A stretch of 22,168 nt of DNA from Priapulus caudatus (Eukaryota > Priapulida > Priapulimorpha > Priapulimorphida > Priapulidae): assembly GCF_000485595.1 (NCBI RefSeq), contig NW_014577769.1, forward strand, positions 67,322-89,489. Direction: 5' to 3'. This document shows, piece by piece, positions 17,301-22,168 of the stretch (the stretch's first letter is position 1; every line of letters begins with the position of its first letter). A program made the position numbers and the translations under genes. The notes under the pieces were generated by a model that saw only the letters and a list, made by a program, of their open reading frames with translations, was not told the origin of the DNA and did no database searches.

Positions 17301-20117
17301 CTTAAATACGTATAATTTATAGGCTATTCTGTATGTCAGTATGTTTACATGTAACCAGTATCCACTGCCAGTGCTGCTGCGCAGTGCAATGAGCTGCAAT
17401 TGTTGAGGGCAGTTTTTGCCACTGCGCCGTAATTGGTTGGCAGGTGGCAGCTCTCTATTGCGGCTGAGGCGCTTGCGTAGGTAAATGGATGACGTCTTTA
17501 CCTACTTTCTGCTCCTTGCAAATATTTGTTGCTACTACGAATGTATGGGAGCTTCCATCTTTGAATCTGAAGACACTGTAAACCGTACGGCGCCATGCTC
17601 GTGCAACTTCATAACGATCCGCAACGAAGCATTCTTTTGAGAAGGTTCCTGATACCATCTCTGTGGCATTCCACTATTTCGGCTGTATGTGAACACATTG
17701 GGACTAAAAGGGTTATAGAATCCACTACTGCCGACCAGAGTCACGCGCAGTAGACGTTAGATGAGCGCTGTCTGCTATGCGGCACTTGCTTTTTATTATT
17801 TTTCAATAGGGTTAGGGTGTAGGGTCGACAAAGCACCATAAACAGGAGTTTCAGGCACGCGATTCTGTAATCAACCATTGGATGCTGGGAGGTAGCAGAA
17901 TGCAGAAGGTTGCTGAAATGAAGTGTACGCAACTGCGGTATCTGCATATCTGCGCCTAACAAGGTGTCACTACGCACGACTTAAATTGTTTACGTTTAAT
18001 AACCGTAGCAACAACGCTCAGATGAATGCCCAGACGCTCTGCGGCCTGTTTGTTAAGGTTTCACTAACATGGGGATAAATGTATAATGTTTGTTTTCCCC
18101 CTTATCTACGGTTATAATAAACCACCCTATCTTGCAGTGATAGCACTGTTCATGTTAACTAACTGGTGACATTGTCGTTACAGTGCCGGAGGGACAGCTG
18201 GTGCAATAGTAACATGTCCTCTGGAGGTCGTGAAGACGAGGCTTCAGTCGTCCGTCGCATCGTTTAATGTTCGGAGGAGCATTGTGGTTCAGGCGACGCC
18301 AGCGTCAGCGACGCCCCCACCATATGCCGGCGTGAACTTCTGTGCCTGCGGAGTGTCCGCATCCGCGAACCCACTTCAAGCCAAGTCAGGACTCGGAATC
18401 ATTGGATGTCTGAGGTGTGCAGGAATTTTTCAGTGTACATGTGTGTTTTGCATGCGTGTTGGGCAGAATGTGTACAGTGAATCTGAATCGGAAACTGCAT
18501 GCAGGATTAACATGTGCGGCACAATAATGCAGCATGCAGTAATGTGAATTCCTATATATATAACATGATCATCACTTGGCTCTTTTTCTCTTTGCTATTC
18601 CATTTCATTAAAATATGTAAACCTAAAATTACAGCTAACATGCATGTATCTTAGTTGGGGCAGAGTGATAACAGCAGAAAATCTTTCTGTAATACACAAA
18701 CTTACCAGCTGACTAACATGAAATTTTTAGTTGAAATTTGAAATTGTTCTGAAATAACCCAGCCCTGCATTTCACACGACTGTATCTTTTAATGGCAACT
18801 ACTGCATTATATAAATACGTTTCACCGTGTTGTCATCTTAGTGTAAGAAGTTATGTCATTGTGTGTGCATTGTATCACATATATGCATTTAATTTTTCAC
18901 AGGTCTATTATTGAGAATGAAGGACCATGGGCACTTTTTAAGGGTCTAGGACCAAATTTGGTTGGTGTGGCTCCTTCGAGGTGAGTTTGTAATAATTGGT
19001 TTGCATACATGTGAATTTAAAATAAAAGTGTATGAAGTGAATTAGGAATTTCAAATAAGTGAACATACTTGGAAATTCAGAATTTTATTTGTATGAAATT
19101 GCCACCACCATGTTCAGATGTTCTACGTGTGAGTGTGGTTGTAGTGTTGCGGCATAACAACATGTTCTCTTTATTCGTTTATCTCGTGATGAGCTGACAT
19201 TTGCTCTGCCTGTAAATTTGGATGCTACCGAATATCTTTAATTATATGATTGCAGTGCTAGTTGCTTCACAATTTTGCAGAGCCATCTACTTTGCGGCGT
19301 ACTCGAATACGAAATCCTTTCTCAATGGGGTTATTAGACCAGACACACCGATCGTTCACATGGGTTCCGCGTCCATGGCAGGTAAACACTCCATTAGCAT
19401 TTCATATATCACTATGCAAAATTGTTTATTGTTAAACTGAATAAGCATGTGTTTGTACACATGTAGTGTTAAAAACTTTGATTGTTGAAAAACCGATGCC
19501 CCACGGAGAATTGCTGCTTATTGGTCCATGTGCTGCAGACTCGCAAAAGTACATCATTTTTTACCTTTCATTCATCAACACGTGTGTCAGTGAACTACTC
19601 ATTTCAAGTATACATCATGTAAAAACTGCAGTTATGTGCTTGACAAATGAATCGGTGACACGTATATTTATGCACGTAAACTGTGTTAGCTTTAGGTGCG
19701 CTTAGCTTTAATTTTGGATTTCACGCCATAGTTTGCGTTGCAGTTCGGAGTATATGGCTCAATCCATATGCTTCTAATACGTTAGTACAGCTAGTGCAGA
19801 ATATAGATAGACTGGGCCAAGGTCAGTCTTCCTTGTGTACATGTGGATATATGTGTACGTGTCCGTGCGTGCGTGCGTGCATGCCTTTGAGTGTGGTGTG
19901 TTGAAGTTTTGTGGGACGTTATTAATTGATGATGTTTTATCCCAAGTGCAAAATTTTCCTGCTGTTATCACCATATAAGCTTTGTGTGTGAACATCACTG
20001 TTTATTTAACAGTTCATTTTTTTGCTTGGAATTCTAAATTCCAATTTCAGGTTTCGTTTCGTGTTCGGTGACGAATCCAATATGGTTTGTGAAAACGCGG
20101 TTGCAGCTGGACCAGAG
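11280..20117 (+). CDS. Mitochondrial pyrimidine-nucleotide carrier-like gene, 5' part
   Basis: This is a member of the mitochondrial carrier family closest to SLC25A33/SLC25A36, which exchange pyrimidine nucleotides across the inner mitochondrial membrane. Five exons join in phase: 11280-11320, 18184-18414, 18903-18980, 19281-19381 and 20051-20117. Together they give 172 codons. Visible features are the N-terminal [20 protein letters not shown] helix, the repeat-1 signature [11 protein letters not shown], the long loop typical of this subfamily, [20 protein letters not shown], and the repeat-2 signature [13 protein letters not shown] with the Trp that replaces the usual acidic residue in this subfamily. 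The remainder of repeat 2 and all of repeat 3 (~130-140 residues) were not found and should lie beyond the window. I cannot choose between SLC25A33 and SLC25A36; a single ancestral gene is likely. Confidence 0.92.
11584..11684. mobile_element. Palindromic hairpin element, copy 2, with 10-bp flanking repeats
   Basis: The perfect 25-bp stem (11601-11625 with 11634-11658) encloses the loop CAGCGGCA. The fold extends outward with CTCT/AGAG. The direct repeat ATGCTTGAAT lies immediately outside on both sides (11584-11593, 11675-11684), as expected of a target-site duplication. The element itself is about 81 bp with no ORF. Confidence 0.75.
11821..12213 (+). other. Unrecognised 130-codon open frame, probably not a gene
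   Basis: The frame is open from a TTG for 130 codons inside the inverted-repeat element. It is rich in His, Cys, Ser and Thr with a hydrophobic end. I recognise no family, and no splice sites or start context support expression. It is recorded because it is the longest frame in the intron after the endonuclease remnant. Confidence 0.12.
12747..12904 (-). repeat. Left inverted terminal repeat of the Penelope-like element
   Basis: It matches 13591-13748 as an inverted copy over 158 nt with only a few mismatches. It contains nested hairpins, among them TGACCACCA/TGGTGGTCA and CTGAT/ATCAG. Terminal repeats in inverted arrangement are known for Penelope-like elements. Confidence 0.85.
12909..13615 (+). 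pseudogene. Penelope-like GIY-YIG endonuclease remnant, frameshifted
   Basis: The first part (12909-13211) reads through the linker seen upstream of the endonuclease in Penelope-like polyproteins: [20 protein letters not shown], then the [10 protein letters not shown] block. The frame then changes near 13190-13205, and the +2-phase frame carries [12 protein letters not shown], the GIY-YIG core [39 protein letters not shown] and the catalytic-Glu helix [10 protein letters not shown], ending at 13615. The CxxC and His positions of the element-specific zinc finger are present. The reverse transcriptase is missing: the reading begins a few bases after the left repeat. It is non-functional as a single protein. 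Confidence 0.88.
13591..13748 (+). repeat. Right inverted terminal repeat of the Penelope-like element
   Basis: The arm contains a chain of hairpins: TGACCACCA/TGGTGGTCA, AAACTGAT/ATCAGTTT, GCTTT/AAAGC and TCCTG-A-CAGGA. GCGAAACGTC follows at 13684-13693. CTGA...GAAAC...GTC recalls the boxes of hammerhead ribozymes reported in Penelope-like terminal repeats, but the core is not canonical. Confidence 0.85.
13938..14060. mobile_element. CAGGGATAGAAATTAAC repeat end
   Basis: The start matches the CAGGG-NN-GAAATT ends seen at 7763 and 20192. A counterpart at the right boundary is not clear. The interior repeats GGGAGTC words. No ORF. Confidence 0.35.
14740..14850 (+). repeat. Short degenerate tandem of a TATAGA-containing motif
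   Basis: GGTGTTCTTTATAGAACGGT, TATCTAGTCTATAGAGGTGA and GTCCTTTATAGAAAGTGTTC are related ~20-nt units spread over about 100 nt, just before repeat copy A. Confidence 0.45.
14858..16112 (+). repeat. Unnamed ~600-bp repeat, copy A, split by an insertion
   Basis: Bases 14858-15227 match 16444-16805 (shared GATGCAGCTTGTAGAAT, CGTCAACAG-type, AATTGCGGCACAAATCT and AAATTGGAGGTCAC blocks). Bases 15911-16112 match the 3' part of copies B and C (CAGATATC-GACATTTT, AAACTTTTTTGTT, GTGTCTGATAAC, GAGGAGGTTAAACATGGATT). About 680 nt in between have no counterpart in B or C. A 12-G run lies at 14988-14999. No coding motif is recognised. Confidence 0.75.
15230..15908 (+). mobile_element. ~680-bp insertion within repeat copy A
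   Basis: This block is absent from copies B and C. It is more G+C-rich than its surroundings, has several open frames of 80-90 codons without recognisable motifs, and contains an 18-bp direct repeat AAAGTTAGGTCAGGGCTA at 15766-15783 and 15820-15837. No target duplication could be read with certainty at its edges. Confidence 0.4.
16191..16332 (+). mobile_element. tRNA-derived SINE-like element
   Basis: TAGCCGAACGCCTAAGCAC near 16199 resembles the A box and D-arm of a Leu/Ser-type tRNA. GGATCGAATCC at 16246-16256 is a good B box 47 nt downstream. A short unrelated body follows, ending in three TGTATC units at 16315-16332. Spacing and tail fit a SINE transcribed by RNA polymerase III. A functional tRNA is unlikely because the acceptor and T-stem pairing are poor. 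Confidence 0.6.
16444..17048 (+). repeat. Unnamed ~600-bp repeat, copy B
   Basis: This is the uninterrupted copy of the family. It runs from CTGACATAGTCAGATGCAGC to CAACAAAGGACTGAACATGC, and bases 16997-17025 are partly repeated again at 17143-17171 (AAGAGGAGGTTAAACATGGA). The open frames inside overlap in several phases and show no domain. Confidence 0.75.
17064..17143 (-). repeat. C-rich tract with G-quadruplex potential on the minus strand
   Basis: The plus strand has at least eight runs of three or more C separated by 1-8 nt (for example CACCCCTCCCCTAACCCTCC). On the minus strand this gives many GGG/GGGG tracts compatible with quadruplex folding. It separates copy B from its duplicated 3' tail. 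Confidence 0.75.
17172..18183 (+). other. Rest of carrier intron 1
   Basis: No gene was recognised. A telomere-like AGGGTTAGGGTGTAGGG lies near 17808-17824. Overlapping 64-78-codon minus-strand frames between 17455 and 17977 show no domain. The intron ends with CGTTACAG at 18183. Confidence 0.45.
18184..18414 (+). CDS. Carrier exon 2
   Basis: The acceptor CGTTACAG lies before 18184 and the donor GTGTGC after 18414. It encodes [20 protein letters not shown] and QSS, then about 50 residues rich in Ala, Ser and Pro (the extended matrix loop of this subfamily). PLEVVK is the PX[DE]XX[KR] carrier signature of repeat 1. The G+C content is higher than in the flanking introns. Confidence 0.92.
18903..18980 (+). 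CDS. Carrier exon 3
   Basis: The acceptor TTTTTCACAG lies before 18903 and the donor GTGAGT after 18980. It encodes [20 protein letters not shown] and GVAPS, followed by a split Arg. It contains the EG-x6-G motif at the end of carrier repeat 1. Confidence 0.94.
19281..19381 (+). CDS. Carrier exon 4
   Basis: The acceptor CAATTTTGCAG lies before 19281 and the donor GTAAAC after 19381. It encodes [20 protein letters not shown] and [10 protein letters not shown] with a split Gly, matching the second transmembrane helix and the loop into repeat 2. Confidence 0.93.
20051..20117 (+). CDS. Carrier exon 5
   Basis: The acceptor CCAATTTCAG lies before 20051 and the donor GTGAGT after 20117. It encodes [20 protein letters not shown] then Gln and a split codon. 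[11 protein letters not shown] is the repeat-2 signature of pyrimidine-nucleotide carriers. Confidence 0.93.
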
Positions 20118-20777
20118 GTGAGTAAGCTGTAGAATACCAACTGTGAAATAAGGGTACTAATTAATTGAATTTAAAGTTATATATGTCACTACAGGGCATG
20201 AAATTCAGATTTTTTACACGGCCCAGAGGGCTGGTAACAGCAGTTTTTTACCAGCCCTCACCATAATTGACCAGTCCTCACAAATTTTGTTAAAAGAAAG
20301 AAGAAGACTGTTTCACTGACCCTTGCTTGTCCAAAAAATGTAGTGTGCGGCATCACATAGTAGCTGTTGAACAGACTATAAGTATAATGCAGATCGTGAA
20401 TGGTGTCCGAAGTGTTTTTGACAATGTCGTGTTTCACGCTTGCATTCTCGATTTCAAATTTGTAAAATGTTGATAACAGTAATGTAGGCTATTTGCTCAT
20501 TAATGCTATAAATAACAAGATCCGCAGAGCGGCAGCGCTCAACTGACGTGTACTTACTGTAGCCGGGTATTCTTCTGATAAACTCACTGGCAACCGAATC
20601 AAGTGCGCCCTCCAACCACCGCGTTGATAGGCTTTGCTATACCGGTAGTACAGTAATAAAGATATAGCTGTGTAACTTTAATGATTTCGCTATATTAACG
20701 TTATCAGGAGTTAATGAGACAAAGGAGTTTGACACTAATTTGGTACTGATTTCACTAAATTTTTGTCATACGAGTCA
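20118..20777 (+). other. Carrier intron 5, proximal part
   Basis: It holds a CAGGGCATGAAATTCAGATT repeat start at 20192 with an internal inverted pair CAGAGGGCTGGTAA / TTACCAGCCCTC (near 20224-20258). I found no further carrier exon. Confidence 0.45.
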
Positions 20778-21551
20778 TGAGCTTTTGTTCACGGGTCCTT
20801 AGTAGTATTACAAACCACGTAGCTTCTTTCGTTTTGACATAAATCATACTTTTGCACGACATGGTCTTCACATTATTTACCGTCGTGTGGCGTTGCCAAG
20901 CCACAAATTCTCGTGCACAGCAACTCAAAGGAGGCGCGGCAGGGATCGTGTCTCCCGTACGTTATAAATCATTATATATCATTCCTGAAGAAGTTTTTGT
21001 TTGGCTAACAAAGCCGGGTGATGCCGATGTTAACTCTCGCCTTTATCACATACTATTGGTGATGATAAGTAAGATGTAAACACATGCGTTTGCTATGCAA
21101 AACACATGTGCGAAAAGCTACAATCAGCTGGAGGGTCAATTTACTCGCTAAGATTCATACACATCATTCCTCCGTGGGTGAAGTAGTTCAGATATTTTAC
21201 GAGCGCAGCATTTATTTAAAAAAAACTGCTGGATTCAACCATAAAAACAAGGCATTCTAACTATAGCTTAAATGTAAAATAGTTTTAATTTTTAAACCCA
21301 GCATGGTCACAGCGAAACTTAATTTCTAAGCGCATTTTCTGCACTCGGCTAGACTATACGGCCTAAATTCCCTGCCACGCCTCCTTCGAGTTGCTGTGCA
21401 TGAGAATTTGCAGCTTGGCTACGCCACATAACGGTAAATAACGTGAAAACCATGTCGTGCAAAAGTATGATTTATGTCAAAACGAAGGAAGCTACGTGGT
21501 TTGTAATACTACCGGAAGATAGAATAAGGACCAGTGAACAAAAGAAGCTCA
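20778..21551. mobile_element. Large foldback element with ~170-180-bp arms
   Basis: The left arm 20778-20945 and right arm 21370-21551 are inverted copies, sharing exact blocks such as GTAGTATTACAAACCACGTA and TGACATAAATCATACTTTTG. The right arm is slightly longer through small insertions. The ~420-nt centre contains no recognised protein. A 75-codon frame across the left arm is a by-product of the repeat. Confidence 0.8.
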
Positions 21552-21566
21552 CATTTGTATACATTC

Positions 21567-21965
21567 TAATAGCAAAAGCAGTTTAGTCCTTTGTTAACAG
21601 TCAACAAATCCATGTTCAACCCTCCTCTTGAGGGTCAAAAGGTTATCAGACACTTACTCTTCGCACGTCAGCGGAGAGTAGATTTCACGATCCTTTCAAT
21701 AAAGTGATAAAAATGGTAGTTCAGCGCTGAAACAAAAAAGTTGGGTGCAGTCGGTTCGTTAGACCATGTCCTCAGAAAATGTCTGATATCTGACCTTTTC
21801 CCCCATTGCCCTTTGACCTGTGACCTCCAATTTCATGCTGGTGATGGTTTTCCTGCCCATCACACTATACATCGAATATTTAGAGCGTAGGTCGAGCTGT
21901 TGAGATTTGTGCCGCAATTCCGTATTTCCTCCTATACCTTAAAGTAACTATTGCGAGAGTTTCCA
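21567..21965 (-). repeat. Unnamed ~600-bp repeat, copy C, inverted and truncated
   Basis: Read on the minus strand it matches the 3' two-thirds of copy B: AATTGCGGCACAAATCT, AAATTGGAGGTCACAGGTCA, AGTGTCTGATAACCTTTTGA, GAACATGGATTTGTTGAC and ACAAAGGACT. The 5' part (before the GGTATAGGAGGAAAT block) is missing. It abuts the foldback element. Confidence 0.75.
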
Positions 21966-22050
21966 GTGTTTTCACCACTTTCATGACACCTACCGTTATT
22001 GCTTGATTAACAGCAATTGTCTAGAGTCACAATAAAATGTCTTATGCCGC

Positions 22051-22168
22051 TTTTATACTGCGCACGACTTTAGCCCGCTTCTGAAGCGGGATAACTTTAT
22101 CTCGGGATAAGTCGTTTTATACTGCTGAAGCGGGATAACTTTAGCTCGGGATAAGTCGTTTTATACTG
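22051..22168 (+). repeat. 44-bp tandem repeat running off the window
   Basis: Bases 22081-22124 and 22125-22168 are 44-bp units differing at one position (TTTATCTCGGG against TTTAGCTCGGG), each ending TTTTATACTG. A related upstream piece at 22051-22080 adds CGACTTTAGCCCGCTT, which is inverted relative to AAGCGGGATAA, so the unit is partly self-complementary. Confidence 0.8.

Noticed and set aside
17455-17977. Several overlapping 64-78-codon minus-strand frames in carrier intron 1
   Set aside because: They lie in mutually exclusive phases with no conserved motif, so there is no basis to call any of them a gene.
18028-18055. Alternative first carrier exon starting at an ATG near 18024-18029
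   Set aside because: One phase could be spliced to 18184, but the peptide lacks the VHLxAGG motif and the donor is poor. The exon at 11280-11320 fits the family exactly.
19466-19904. 73-79-codon frames between carrier exons 4 and 5
   Set aside because: They are intronic and include GTGCGTGCGTGC simple repeats. They do not match carrier repeat 2, which continues in phase at 20051.
20852-21079. 75-codon frame in the large foldback element
   Set aside because: Most of it is arm sequence that also exists inverted at 21370-21551. No transposase or other motif is present.

Overview
This is a stretch of animal nuclear DNA. Two spliced genes lie on the plus strand, separated and invaded by many repeats. 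The standard code, short GT-AG introns, (TTAGGG)n-type telomere-like motifs, tRNA-derived and Penelope-like retroelements and abundant short inverted-repeat elements all fit an invertebrate metazoan. A marine group such as sponges or molluscs is my guess only; nothing here fixes the phylum.

Region 1 (1-2325) is upstream DNA with no gene I can name, apart from a weak minus-strand ORF at 1543-1797. Region 2 (2326-7124) is an indoleamine 2,3-dioxygenase (IDO) gene. Ten coding exons can be joined in phase by reading splice sites against the known IDO fold, giving 329 residues ending at a TAA. Its N-terminal exon(s), about 75-90 residues in relatives, were not found. One of its introns starts with GC instead of GT, and the position equivalent to human IDO1 Ser167 is proline. 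Its introns carry a foldback element with telomere-like repeats and a terminal-inverted-repeat DNA element.

Region 3 (7125-10600) is intergenic and AT-rich, with short repeats. Region 4 (about 10600-20117) is the 5' part of a mitochondrial carrier gene of the SLC25A33/SLC25A36 pyrimidine-nucleotide carrier type. It starts with a 41-nt first coding exon at 11280-11320 and a plausible promoter carrying three CACGTG boxes and an ETS/NRF-2-like CCGGAAGT. Its first intron (11321-18183, 6.9 kb) is a trap for mobile DNA: a 76-nt palindrome with a target-site duplication, a 2.4-kb inverted-repeat element, an endonuclease-only Penelope-like element flanked by 158-bp inverted repeats nested inside it, a tRNA-derived SINE, and two copies of an unnamed ~600-bp repeat. 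Exons 2-5 follow at 18184-20117, and the remaining carrier exons must lie to the right.

Region 5 (20118-22168) holds a ~770-bp foldback element, a third, inverted copy of the unnamed repeat, and the start of a 44-bp tandem repeat. The two genes share a strand but no obvious pathway: IDO opens the indole ring of tryptophan in the cytosol, and the carrier moves pyrimidine nucleotides across the mitochondrial inner membrane. The strongest novelty candidates are the endonuclease-only Penelope-like element with chained hairpins in its arms, and the pair of palindromes that keep a common loop while their stems differ in a compensated way.
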